NCBI GenBank assembly: GCA_022823165.1
Contig: JAJDXR010000070.1
Coordinates: forward strand, 186,001 to 250,000
Reading direction: 5' to 3'
Origin: Anaerolineae bacterium
GTDB lineage: Bacteria > Chloroflexota > Anaerolineae > Aggregatilineales > Phototrophicaceae
Length of the DNA stretch: 64,000 nt
A program made the position numbers and the translations under genes. The notes under the pieces were generated by a model. It made no database searches. It was given only the letters and a program-made list of their open reading frames with translations, and had not been told where the DNA came from. Positions 27,627 through 35,877 of this stretch are shown in pieces (position 1 is the stretch's first letter; each line of letters begins with the position of its first letter).

Positions 27627-28259
27627 TCAGCCATCGAGATAATAGGTCATGCGCTGCAAATGCGTGACCGGGTCAATATACTGAATTTGCACCTTGGCCG
27701 GTACATTGATATTGATGGGCGCGTAGTTAAGAATAGCTTCTACCCCGGCTTCGACCAACTGATCGGCCACTGACTGGGCATGCTCGGCCGGCACCGCCAA
27801 CATGGCGATCTTGATATTTTCGGCGCGAATTGTCTCGCTCATCGCGCTTATGGGCCTCACAACGAAATCCCCAATTCGCTGGCCGATTACCGCCGGATTC
27901 ACATCAAACAAGTGCGCAATGCGAAAACCGCGATCCTGAAAGCCGCGATAATGCGAAATCGCGCTGCCCAGGTTGCCCGCGCCGATGACCACAACCATCC
28001 ATTCTTGGTTAATTTTCAGCACAACCTGGAGCTTTTCGATCAGGAAGTCAATTTGATAACCGGTGCCCTGCTTGCCGAAACCGCCAAAGTGAGAGAGATC
28101 CTTGCGAATCTGCGCCGAACTGATGTCAAGGCGCTGGCCCAATTCATGCGATGAGGTCACCTGCTTGTCTTCTTGTCGCAAGCGCCGCAGCGCGCGCAAA
28201 TACAAGGGCAAACGACCAATGACGATATCTGGTATGGATGTCCCTGCGTTATCGGGCAT
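27627..28259 (-). CDS. rex: Redox-sensing transcriptional repressor Rex
   Basis: A 210-residue dimeric repressor that binds DNA when NADH is low. The N-terminal winged helix carries LPLYLRALRRL, SSHELGQRLDISSAQIRKDLSHFGGFGKQGTGY, and the Rossmann domain carries VVVIGAGNLGSAISHYRGF. Later AVPAEHAQSVADQLVEAGVEAILNYAP is typical. The length is normal. Candidate operators lie upstream of this gene (28284-28301) and on the atp promoter (21510-21527), so autoregulation and control of ATP synthase are both plausible. Confidence 0.95.
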   Translation of the reverse strand: MPDNAGTSIPDIVIGRLPLYLRALRRLRQEDKQVTSSHELGQRLDISSAQIRKDLSHFGGFGKQGTGYQIDFLIEKLQVVLKINQEWMVVVIGAGNLGSAISHYRGFQDRGFRIAHLFDVNPAVIGQRIGDFVVRPISAMSETIRAENIKIAMLAVPAEHAQSVADQLVEAGVEAILNYAPININVPAKVQIQYIDPVTHLQRMTYYLDG

Positions 28260-28283
28260 TGAGGCGGATTCCTTGCAGGCGGA

Positions 28284-28301
28284 TTGTGAAACTTTATACG
28301 A
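28284..28301. promoter_or_regulatory. Possible Rex autoregulatory site
   Basis: TTGTGAAACTTTATACGA has a perfect left half-site of the Rex box and 4 of 7 in the right half. It lies about 25 bases upstream of the rex start codon. It is weaker than the atpA site. Confidence 0.35.
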
Positions 28302-28433
28302 TATTCATCCTACCACTCAGCCGCATTCAACGCTAGCCAGCGGGCGGCTGTCTGGATGGCGGCGCGGGCCTGTTGGCCAGGCGCCCCGGGAGTGGCGCGC
28401 ATCACTGGTACAATTCCCTTCACGTTGAAAATC

Positions 28434-28505
28434 GTAGGGGCGACTCGGTGAGTCGCCCACAAAATTTGCATGGACATCGCGGACGTTTCAGCGAAACGCC
28501 CCTAC
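28434..28505. repeat. Hairpin repeat pair with GTAGGGGCG inverted ends
   Basis: The 72-base unit begins GTAGGGGCG and ends CGCCCCTAC. Inside are two hairpins: GGGCGACT/AGTCGCCC (28438-28458) and GTTTC/GAAAC (28485-28497). Similar GTAGGGG-flanked hairpins occur in repeat A and as single modules at 42906, 48738 and 58483. Confidence 0.7.
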
Positions 28506-28611
28506 ATCATCACCTTTTATCGCGTATCCGCGAAAAAACTCTGTGCCCTCTGTGTACTCGGTGGTTAAAATATTTTGGCGCGATTTCTCTGCTCCCGCGC
28601 CCGGCCTTGCT

Positions 28612-28640
28612 TGTCAGCCGCCAGCGGCAATGATAAAATG
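28612..28640 (+). promoter_or_regulatory. Sigma-70-type promoter for the GbsR-type regulator
   Basis: TTGTCA (28612-28617), a 17-base spacer and TAAAAT (28635-28640), about 60 bases before the start codon of the regulator gene. Confidence 0.6.
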
Positions 28641-28698
28641 TCAGGCGCAGTCGGCGGCTGGATTGATACGCTGAGCCGACGCTAGCAAAGAGAGCAGT

Positions 28699-29292
28699 TT
28701 GAGCGCGATGACGCAGGGTCACGATAGCCAGCAGAGCGGCGGTCGGCCGCTTGCCAATGACTTGGAAATCGTACATGACAGCATGCTGGATGGATTGAGC
28801 CAACTGGCGGATTACTTTGGCTTCAGCAAGGTCATGGGCCAACTCTACGGAAGCCTGCTGCTGAGCGCGGAGCCGCTGTCCCTGGACGACATGATGGCGC
28901 GTTTGGGCATCTCCAAAGCCAGCGTCAGCACCAATATCCGCTCGCTTGAACACATGGGCATGGTGCGACAAGTTTGGGTGCGGGGCGGCAGCGGACGCCG
29001 CAAGTATTACCAGGCGGAGACCGACTTCTGGCAGATTTTCTCCAATTTCCTCAGCGGTCGCGAGCTGCGCGATCTGGAACATGCCTTGTCGGTAATGGAG
29101 CAAAACCACCAGCGCATCTCGTCTTCGATTGACGAACTGCCGCCCGATCAGCAGATTCTGGCTCGGCTGTATTTGGATCGCATTACGCAAATGCAGGCTT
29201 TGTTTCGCTTCGCGCAGCTCATCATCAGCAGCGTTATGAATCAGGTCAGCGGCATAGATGTGTCCGCTGTCTCCAGCGTCGAGTTGCAGTAG
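28699..29292 (+). CDS. GbsR/MarR-family transcriptional regulator
   Basis: A 197-residue protein with a winged helix-turn-helix of the GbsR type (COG1510-like): GFSKVMGQLYGSLLLSAEPLSLDDMMARLGISKASVSTNIRSLEHMGMVRQVWVRGGSGRRKYYQA. The C-terminal half is helical and probably dimerises. In other bacteria GbsR-like proteins control osmoprotectant or redox genes; the target here is unknown. The frame starts at TTG 28699; ATG 28708 is equally possible. It stands alone between rex and tRNA-Leu. Confidence 0.8.
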   Translation: MSAMTQGHDSQQSGGRPLANDLEIVHDSMLDGLSQLADYFGFSKVMGQLYGSLLLSAEPLSLDDMMARLGISKASVSTNIRSLEHMGMVRQVWVRGGSGRRKYYQAETDFWQIFSNFLSGRELRDLEHALSVMEQNHQRISSSIDELPPDQQILARLYLDRITQMQALFRFAQLIISSVMNQVSGIDVSAVSSVELQ

Positions 29293-29300
29293 TTTCTCCC

Positions 29301-29329
29301 TTGTAGCCTTTTTGCCGCCTGTCTATAAT
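29301..29329 (+). promoter_or_regulatory. Promoter of tRNA-Leu
   Basis: TTGTAG (29301-29306), a 17-base spacer and a perfect TATAAT (29324-29329). The predicted start near 29336 lies 14 bases before the mature tRNA 5' end. Confidence 0.75.
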
Positions 29330-29349
29330 CCTGGCCTGGTCGTCAGCTT

Positions 29350-29430
29350 GAGGAAGTGGCGGAATTGGCAGACGCGCATGACTTAGGATCATGTCTCTTT
29401 GAGGTGAGGGTTCGAGTCCCTCCTTCCTCA
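29350..29430 (+). tRNA. tRNA-Leu (anticodon TAG)
   Basis: An 81-base class II tRNA. The acceptor stem GAGGAAG/CTTCCTC has discriminator A. The anticodon stem CATGA/TCATG encloses loop CTTAGGA with anticodon TAG at 29384-29386. It has an extended variable arm and the T-arm GAGGGTTCGAGTCCCTC. The CCA end is not encoded (CATC follows). It reads CUN leucine codons. Confidence 0.93.
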
Positions 29431-29541
29431 TCACCATCAATCCATAGAGGCGCGTGACGCGCCTTTCAACTTTACACTTGAAATCAGAACCGCTGCAGAC
29501 GACCAACCGCTTGCTGATTTGTGAGATACCAAGGACCTATC

Positions 29542-31209
29542 TTGAACTTGACGACTGAACGAATCGAAAATCACCGCGCCCAGCTGACTGTCGAAATCGA
29601 AGCTCAAGAGCTGGAAGACGCCAAGCGCAAAGCCGCCCGTAAAATATCGCGAGAAGTTCGCATCAGGGGCTTCCGCAAGGGCAAAGCGCCCTACCGATTG
29701 GTGGCGCAAGCGGTGGGCGAGGGAGCCATCCTTGAAGAAGCCATTGATGCTCTCGGCGATAATCTCTATAAACAAGCCCTGGATGCATCCGAAATCCTGC
29801 CCTATGGTCCTGGCGCTTTTGATGACTTTCAGTTGGAACCGGCGCCAACATTCGTCTTTTCCGTGCCTTTGCAGCCCGAAGTCGATCTGAATGCCTATCA
29901 AGAGACGCGAGTCGACTTTGAAGCGCCGGAAGTCAGCGAAGACGAGGTCGACCAAGCCCTGGAGCAACTGCAGCTGCGCGCCATCGAGGTGCTTGATGAC
30001 TCAGTCGCGATGGCCGCGGCCGGCAATCGCGTTACTATCCATGTCGAAAGCGAGTTTCTTGATGGCGAACCCCAGGATGAAATAGCAGAGGCCGACGACG
30101 AATCGGACCTGCAGGACGGGCTGACAGACGATAGCGACAGTGACGACGACGAAGCTCCTGATGCCGACCTGCAGACGCCCTACATCCCCAAACAAGGCGA
30201 TAGTTTCGTCAGCGACGAAAATGCGACCATCATCCTCGATCCCAACGAAGATCCCTTCACGCATGGCTTTGTTGAACATCTCATCGGTGTGGAGCAGGGC
30301 GCGACCGTTGAATTCGAACTGACAATTCCTGATGACGATGCTGACGAAACCATCATCGGACGGCGCGTGCAATTTTATGTGACGATGAAGCAGATTGAAT
30401 CCATCTTGATCCCGGAATTGGATGACGAATTTGCGCGCCGAGTCAGTCGAAATCATGGCGACATCGAGCAGGACATGGTCGGCTTGCGCGCCTCAACCAG
30501 AGAGGACCTCGAGCAGGCGGCGCTGTCCCAGGCCAAGTCAGACTACTGCAACCGGGTATTGGAACAGATCGTGGCCGGCGCGGACATCGTCTATCCCGAT
30601 GTGATGCTTGATCAGCAGATCGACAGCATGGTTGGCGATTTTGAACGCAACCTGGCCCAGCGGCAATTTAGCCTGGACGATTACTTTATCCTGACGAAGA
30701 GCACCAAAGACGACCTGCGCGAGCAGCAACGTGAAGGGGCTGAGGAGTCCCTGCGGCATTCGCTCGTGCTGCGCGAAATCGTCGACGCGCAGGGTATCGA
30801 GATAAGCGACGCAGATATCGAAACTCGGCTGGATGCGATGATAGCCGGCTTCGGCTCCAGTCCTAAAATCCGCAAGCTCTTTGATACGCCGCAAATGCGC
30901 GACAAGATTCGTAACGACCTGGTCATGAGCCATGCCAATGAGCATCTCTACGCCATCGGTCGTGGTGAAGACCCGGCCGCGGCTGTCGCAGCCATGCAGG
31001 CTGAGAGCGCCGAGGAAGCCCGGCGCGCCCAGGAGCGTAGCGAACGGCTGCTGCAATATCAGTCAGAGGACGAAGCGGCCGCCGCGGCGCTGGAGGCTGC
31101 CGATCAAGAAGATTCAGCCGCTGACGGCGCCGCCCAAGAGTCTGAAGCGACAGCAAAGGAAAGCGCTGCCGCTGACGGCGCTGATGCCGAGCGGGCTCAA
31201 GAAGCGTAA
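29542..31209 (+). CDS. tig: Trigger factor with acidic insertion and Ala/Glu-rich tail
   Basis: A ribosome-bound chaperone of 555 residues, against the usual 430-480. The ribosome-binding N-terminus includes RGFRKGKAPYRLV, matching the G-F-R-x-G-K-x-P signature. The peptidyl-prolyl isomerase domain (about 155-290) is interrupted by an acidic stretch of about 35 residues (EADDESDL...DDSDSDDDEAPDAD). The C-terminal helical domain follows, then a roughly 70-residue Ala/Glu/Ser-rich tail. The start is TTG 29542, placed six bases after AAGGA and giving MNLTTERIENH; a GTG at 29521 is open but lacks a Shine-Dalgarno. It heads a tig-clpP-clpX operon. Confidence 0.92.
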   Translation: MNLTTERIENHRAQLTVEIEAQELEDAKRKAARKISREVRIRGFRKGKAPYRLVAQAVGEGAILEEAIDALGDNLYKQALDASEILPYGPGAFDDFQLEPAPTFVFSVPLQPEVDLNAYQETRVDFEAPEVSEDEVDQALEQLQLRAIEVLDDSVAMAAAGNRVTIHVESEFLDGEPQDEIAEADDESDLQDGLTDDSDSDDDEAPDADLQTPYIPKQGDSFVSDENATIILDPNEDPFTHGFVEHLIGVEQGATVEFELTIPDDDADETIIGRRVQFYVTMKQIESILIPELDDEFARRVSRNHGDIEQDMVGLRASTREDLEQAALSQAKSDYCNRVLEQIVAGADIVYPDVMLDQQIDSMVGDFERNLAQRQFSLDDYFILTKSTKDDLREQQREGAEESLRHSLVLREIVDAQGIEISDADIETRLDAMIAGFGSSPKIRKLFDTPQMRDKIRNDLVMSHANEHLYAIGRGEDPAAAVAAMQAESAEEARRAQERSERLLQYQSEDEAAAAALEAADQEDSAADGAAQESEATAKESAAADGADAERAQEA

Positions 31210-31248
31210 TTCCATCCGACTTCGCTATAGAAAGGATTGCGGCAGCTT

Positions 31249-31863
31249 ATGAATCAATTTCACAATGTAATCCCGATGGTGATTGAACAAGGCAGCCGCG
31301 GCGAGCGAGCCTATGACATTTATTCGCTGCTGCTTAAAGAGCGCATCGTCTTTGTCGGCTCCGGCATCAATGACCAAATCGCTAACTTGATCGTGGCTCA
31401 ACTGCTGTTTCTGGAGCGCGAAGGCCCGGATCGCCGCATTCAAATGTACATCAATTCGCCCGGCGGCGCCGTCTATTCCGGTTTGGCGATCTACGACACC
31501 ATGCAGCAAATCGCCGCGCCGGTGAGCACAGTCGCCGTTGGCATCACCGCCAGCTTTGGCACCGTACTGCTGACAGCGGGCGCGAGCGGTATGCGCCTCG
31601 CCCTGCCGAACGCCACCATACATATGCACCAGCCTCTCGGCGGCGCTCAAGGTCAAGCCTCCGATATCGTGATTCAAGCCGAAGAAATCGTGCGTTTGAA
31701 GAAGCGCATCATTGACATATTTGTCAATCACACCAGCAAAACGCCCGAAGAAGTCGAGCGCGTGACGGACCGGGATGTCTACATGACGGCGCAGGAAGCC
31801 ACCGACTTTGGCCTGATCGACAATGTGCTGATTGGTGAAGAACGCGGGCTGGAAGGAGTCTAA
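31249..31863 (+). CDS. clpP: ATP-dependent Clp protease proteolytic subunit
   Basis: A 204-residue serine protease subunit that forms the tetradecameric barrel docked by ClpX. Catalytic Ser about 102 lies in GITASFG and His about 127 in [12 protein letters not shown]; the Asp lies in the [12 protein letters not shown] region. [19 protein letters not shown] is the family signature. The canonical A-A-S-M-G around Ser reads T-A-S-F-G, a mild variant. The start is ATG 31249; the frame is open to TTG 31237. A GGAAGGAG inside its last codons serves clpX. Confidence 0.94.
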   Translation: MNQFHNVIPMVIEQGSRGERAYDIYSLLLKERIVFVGSGINDQIANLIVAQLLFLEREGPDRRIQMYINSPGGAVYSGLAIYDTMQQIAAPVSTVAVGITASFGTVLLTAGASGMRLALPNATIHMHQPLGGAQGQASDIVIQAEEIVRLKKRIIDIFVNHTSKTPEEVERVTDRDVYMTAQEATDFGLIDNVLIGEERGLEGV

Positions 31864-31864
31864 G

Positions 31865-33145
31865 GTGAGCTTCTCGCCCATCAAACACCGCTGCAATTTC
31901 TGCGCCCGGTCGCATGAAGAAGTCGAACGACTCATCGCCGGGCCCGAACACATCCATATCTGTAATTTCTGCGTCGATCTTTGCCATAGCTTGCTGCAGA
32001 AAGAAGAAGCCAAAGACACCGGGCTTGATAGCCAGTTGGACTTCGAGTTGTCTTTTTCGCCGCGCCAAATCTTGCAGCGGCTGGACGAATATGTAATCGG
32101 CCAGCAAGACGCCAAACGGGTCTTGAGCGTCGCGGTCTACAACCACTACAAGCGTATTCAAGCGGCTGACGATCCGATAGATGTGGAGCTGGACAAGAGT
32201 AATATCTTGTTGCTGGGTCCGACCGGCTGCGGCAAGACACTGCTGGCGCAGACCTTGGCCCGCATTTTAGACGTGCCCATTTGCATCACCGACGCCACCG
32301 CGCTCACCGAAGCCGGTTACGTTGGCGAAGACGTGGAGAATATACTGCTGCGTCTGATTCAGGCGGCTGACGGCAATATCGAACGCGCCGAACGCGGAAT
32401 CATCTACATTGACGAGATTGACAAGATTTCGCGCAAGTCAAATTCGAACCCATCGATCACGCGTGATGTTTCGGGCGAGGGCGTCCAGCAGGCTCTGCTC
32501 AAAATCATTGAAGGCGCCCTGGCCAATGTGCCGCCTCAGGGCGGGCGCAAACATCCGCATCAAGAGTTCTTGCAGATTGATACGCGCAATATCCTGTTCA
32601 TTGTTGGCGGCACCTTCTCCGGATTGGACGAAGTCATCCGACAGCGGATCGGCGCCAACAGCAGCATCGGCTTCGGTTCTCGGAAAGAGACGCCCGAAGC
32701 TCAGGACGATTTGCTGGGCCTGGTGTCACCGGAAGATTTGGTGCAGCACGGCATGATTCCGGAGATGGTGGGGCGTCTACCGGTTCTGGTGGCGCTGAAG
32801 CCGCTGGAATTGGACGATCTGGTAAGGATTATGATCGAGCCCAAGAATGCGCTGATTCGGCAGTATGAGCATTTGCTCTCGCTTGACAATGTCGAGTTGG
32901 TCTTTGAAGACGCCGCCATGCGCGCGGCGGCCGAATTGGCGCTAGAGCGGGACACGGGCGCGCGCGGCTTACGCTCGATTATCGAGTCCTGCCTGCTCAA
33001 CGTCATGTTCGAGGCGCCCAGCCACGACGAAATCAACAAGGTCGTGATCAGCGAAAATGTCATTCGCGGTGAAGAGCCGCCAAAAGTCTACAGTCGCGAC
33101 GGCGGTCTATTTGATCTGTCGGGGAAGATCGATACTGCCGCTTGA
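31865..33145 (+). CDS. clpX: ClpX, ATP-binding unfoldase subunit of Clp protease
   Basis: A 426-residue AAA+ unfoldase. The zinc-binding domain uses Cys10, Cys13, Cys33 and Cys36. Walker A GPTGCGKT lies near 117 and Walker [10 protein letters not shown] near 179; the arginine-finger/sensor block [10 protein letters not shown] is near the C-terminus. The start is GTG 31865, six bases after AAGGAG and one base after the clpP stop, so the long upstream extension of the frame is ignored. It recognises tagged substrates and feeds them to ClpP. Its end is 13 bases from the convergent 33159-33803 gene. Confidence 0.95.
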   Translation: MSFSPIKHRCNFCARSHEEVERLIAGPEHIHICNFCVDLCHSLLQKEEAKDTGLDSQLDFELSFSPRQILQRLDEYVIGQQDAKRVLSVAVYNHYKRIQAADDPIDVELDKSNILLLGPTGCGKTLLAQTLARILDVPICITDATALTEAGYVGEDVENILLRLIQAADGNIERAERGIIYIDEIDKISRKSNSNPSITRDVSGEGVQQALLKIIEGALANVPPQGGRKHPHQEFLQIDTRNILFIVGGTFSGLDEVIRQRIGANSSIGFGSRKETPEAQDDLLGLVSPEDLVQHGMIPEMVGRLPVLVALKPLELDDLVRIMIEPKNALIRQYEHLLSLDNVELVFEDAAMRAAAELALERDTGARGLRSIIESCLLNVMFEAPSHDEINKVVISENVIRGEEPPKVYSRDGGLFDLSGKIDTAA

Positions 33146-33158
33146 GCAAGCGCTACAG

Positions 33159-33803
33159 CTAGGGGGTAACGGGCAGAAGCAGCACTTCGGTGTTGCCGGC
33201 GACCTGGCTCTGGAAACTCTGCGCGTCTAACTGGGTCGCTTCCTCGCCGGCGCCGCCCCAATTATAGGGAATGGCCCACCTGGGCTGCATGGATTCCACC
33301 AGACGCGCGGCGTCTGTAACCGATAGCCTCCCGTAGCCGTCTATCGGCAGCAAGATGATGTCCGGCTTCAGATATGAAGTCTCGCCGATGGTGTCCGCTT
33401 CGCCCACGTAATAGATGTCATATAAATCCAGCGAGATCAAAAAGCCCAGGCGTCCGTCTCCCTTCTGGTCGCGTGGATCGCGCGACGACAGGGCCGGTAT
33501 CGCTTTGATATTCGCCTTGCCCACATTGATGCTCTGCCACTCGCGCAGCACTTGGGTGCCGGGGATGACGCGGCCGGCGCTCTCGCTGCCGACAATTAGC
33601 GTGTTCTCGCCGCGAATTTTCTCGACATCCGCCGGCGAACAGTGATCGTAATGATCGTGCCCGAGCAGAATGAGATCGGGTGGCGCATCGGTCTTGACCA
33701 CTCGCCAGGGCGCGATTTGGATGGAGGGCGCGCCCTCAATGGCGAAGCTGCCGTGCCCTTGCCAGCGGATTCGGTCAATCAATGGCTCGTTGCCTGCTTT
33801 CAC
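33159..33803 (-). CDS. Metallo-beta-lactamase-fold hydrolase (UlaG-like)
   Basis: This 214-residue protein has the metal-binding motif LLGHDHYDHCS (H-x-H-x-D-H) near residues 47-57 and a later YYVGEADTIG that supplies the bridging Asp region. The opening IRWQGHGSFAIEG resembles UlaG/YtnP-like MBL proteins, some of which are lactonases. The substrate is unknown. It has no signal peptide. It is transcribed toward clpX and divergently from obg. Confidence 0.78.
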   Translation of the reverse strand: MKAGNEPLIDRIRWQGHGSFAIEGAPSIQIAPWRVVKTDAPPDLILLGHDHYDHCSPADVEKIRGENTLIVGSESAGRVIPGTQVLREWQSINVGKANIKAIPALSSRDPRDQKGDGRLGFLISLDLYDIYYVGEADTIGETSYLKPDIILLPIDGYGRLSVTDAARLVESMQPRWAIPYNWGGAGEEATQLDAQSFQSQVAGNTEVLLLPVTP

Positions 33804-33997
33804 ATTCTGAATGAACCCGTAAAGCGATTCAGCAGGCGGGTTCGGATTCTTCGATTATAGACCCTCTGCTATGGACTTTCCAATACGAGCGAGCTGCGGG
33901 CGGCTGGGAGCCGCCGCCATTCCATCTACACGGTGTTGGCAATCTGCTGTATGCTCAGGCGTCGGTCAGGTCCAGCCGGAAATGGGGTGCTAGGCCC

Positions 33998-35266
33998 GTG
34001 CTGGTTGATGAGGCGAAGCTATTTGTAGCGAGCGGCAAGGGCGGCGACGGCATGGTCTCCTTTCGCCGAGAAAAGTATGTGCCCTTGGGCGGACCCTCCG
34101 GCGGCGACGGCGGGCGTGGCGGGGATGTCGTTCTCCAGACCGACGCCAACATGAATACGCTGTATTTCTTCCGCAAAAGAGTCCATTTCAAAGCCAAAGC
34201 GGGCGGCAAGGGCGGCTCCAGCAATAAGACCGGCGCCGATGCCAAACGCTTGGTTGTTCGCGTTCCATGTGGAACCGTAGTGCGCGATGCGGCCACTGGC
34301 GGCCTGATTGCCGACCTGGTGGGTCCGGAGGCTGAAGTCGTGGTTGCGCCTGGCGGACGCGGCGGGCGCGGCAATGTCCACTTCAAATCCTCATCCAACC
34401 AGGCGCCGCGCCTGGCGGAAAAAGGCGAGCCCGGCGTCGAACGCTGGATCACGCTTGAGTTGAAAATGATCGCCGATGTCGCCTTGGTCGGGCTGCCCAA
34501 TGCGGGCAAATCCACCTTGCTGTCCGTAGTCAGCAACGCCAAACCCAAAATCGCTGATTATCCCTTTACCACCCTGGAGCCCAACCTGGGCGCCGTCGTC
34601 TACGACAATCTGGATCTGGTATTCGCCGATATTCCGGGTCTGATTGAAGGCGCGCACCTCGGCATCGGTCTGGGCCACTCTTTTTTGCGCCATGTGCAGC
34701 GAACCTCGCTGATTGTGCATATTCTGGATGGCGCGGCGGCGGATCCCCTGGCCGACTACAATCAGATTCGCGCCGAACTGGCGCTCTATGACGAAGACTT
34801 GGCGCAAAGGCCCGAGATCTTGGTTGTCAACAAAATCGACCTGCCCGACGCTCGCGAGTACCTGGAGCTGCTCAGCGAAAGCTTTGCCGAGCGCGGCATC
34901 CAGGAGCCGCTGGCGATCTCAGCCCTGACGCGGGAGAATGTCGACCGGCTGATCCAGCGCGTGTTTGAATTGAGCGCGAGCTTGCCCAAGCGCCAGCTAA
35001 CCGCGCATGACGAAGAGCCCACCTATGACCTAAGCGAAGACGACGACATGACCTTTGAGCTGAAAGTCAGCGACGGCGTGTATTTCGTCAGCGGCGACCG
35101 CATCGAGCGGGCGGCAGCCATGACCTACTGGGATTACGAAGAAGCGGTGCTGCGCTTCCAGAAGACGCTTGAGGCGACCGGCATTGCCGCAGCTTTGGAA
35201 CAGGCCGGCGTGAGCAGCGGCGATACCGTGTACATCGGCGATTTTGAACTGGAGTGGTCGGAGTGA
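33998..35266 (+). CDS. obg: Obg GTPase
   Basis: A 422-residue ribosome-assembly GTPase. The glycine-rich Obg domain covers residues 1-158 (FVASGKGGDGMVSFRREKYVPLGGPSGGDGG). The G domain has G1 GLPNAGKST, G3 DIPGLIEGAHLGIGLGHSFLRH and G4 NKID, and a C-terminal OCT domain (about 345-422) ends with GDTVYIGDFELEW. The start is GTG 33998 with only a weak GGGGTG upstream. The stop overlaps the nadD GTG start as GTGA. Confidence 0.95.
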   Translation: MLVDEAKLFVASGKGGDGMVSFRREKYVPLGGPSGGDGGRGGDVVLQTDANMNTLYFFRKRVHFKAKAGGKGGSSNKTGADAKRLVVRVPCGTVVRDAATGGLIADLVGPEAEVVVAPGGRGGRGNVHFKSSSNQAPRLAEKGEPGVERWITLELKMIADVALVGLPNAGKSTLLSVVSNAKPKIADYPFTTLEPNLGAVVYDNLDLVFADIPGLIEGAHLGIGLGHSFLRHVQRTSLIVHILDGAAADPLADYNQIRAELALYDEDLAQRPEILVVNKIDLPDAREYLELLSESFAERGIQEPLAISALTRENVDRLIQRVFELSASLPKRQLTAHDEEPTYDLSEDDDMTFELKVSDGVYFVSGDRIERAAAMTYWDYEEAVLRFQKTLEATGIAAALEQAGVSSGDTVYIGDFELEWSE

Positions 35267-35871
35267 GAAAGCTGCGAATCGGCATTCTCGGCGGCGCCTT
35301 CGATCCGCCGCAAATCGGCCACCTTATCTTGGCCGAATACAGCCGGGAAGCGCTGGACATCGACCACATGCTCTTCGTCCCGGTTGCCGACCACCCGGTC
35401 AAACGCGGCGAGCTGCGCCTGCCCGTCCCGCATCGGCTGGCTATGCTGAAGCTGGCTGTCGATGACAACCCGGATTTCAGCATTTCACGCGTGGATATCG
35501 ATCGCGAGGGTCCCCATTATTCCGCTGACACGGTCAAACTGATTCGCCAACAGTACCCGCGGGCCGATCTGTACTTCGTGATGGGCGGCGACAATCTGCG
35601 CGCCCTGCCTACCTGGGAGCGCGCGCCGGAACTTTATCGCTGCTGCCGCCTGGCTGTGATGAAACGGGCCGACGAAGATATCACGCCGGATATGCACGAT
35701 GATGTATTGCCGGGCCTCTCCCAAAAAGTCGACATTGTGGACGTGCCCATGCTCAGCGTCTGGCTGTCGTCAACGGTAGTCGTCAACCGCCTGCGGACGA
35801 ATCGCAGCGTTCGCTATTTGCTTCCCGATGCCGTGCTCGCCTATATCAGAGCCAATGAGCTATACGGTTGA
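35263..35871 (+). CDS. nadD: Nicotinate-nucleotide adenylyltransferase, divergent active site
   Basis: A 202-residue NadD-family protein making deamido-NAD. The fold is clear from IGILGGAFDPPQIGHL at the start, then FVPVADHPVK, YFVMGGDNLRALPTWERAPEL and VRYLLPDAVLAYI. The catalytic (T/H)-x-G-H motif reads Q-I-G-H, so the first His is lost, and the usual ISST-x-IR near the C-terminus reads LSSTVVV, losing the Arg. Both changes concern ATP binding, so activity or nucleotide preference may differ. The start is GTG 35263, overlapping the obg stop. Confidence 0.85.
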   Translation: MRKLRIGILGGAFDPPQIGHLILAEYSREALDIDHMLFVPVADHPVKRGELRLPVPHRLAMLKLAVDDNPDFSISRVDIDREGPHYSADTVKLIRQQYPRADLYFVMGGDNLRALPTWERAPELYRCCRLAVMKRADEDITPDMHDDVLPGLSQKVDIVDVPMLSVWLSSTVVVNRLRTNRSVRYLLPDAVLAYIRANELYG

Positions 35872-35877
35872 CTCGCC

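Larger units (their letters stand above)
28260..28698. other. Intergenic region between rex and the GbsR-type gene
   Basis: This 439-base gap contains a weak Rex-box-like site near rex, a pair of hairpin repeats (28434-28505), a degenerate CACAGAG-family motif on the minus strand (28538-28566) and a good promoter at 28612-28640. No convincing gene is present. Confidence 0.6.

Noticed and set aside
33812..33842. Inverted repeat GAACCCG...CGGGTTC between the metallo-beta-lactamase-fold gene and obg
   Set aside because: Seven pairs with a 17-base loop and no T-run; it could be chance in GC-rich DNA.
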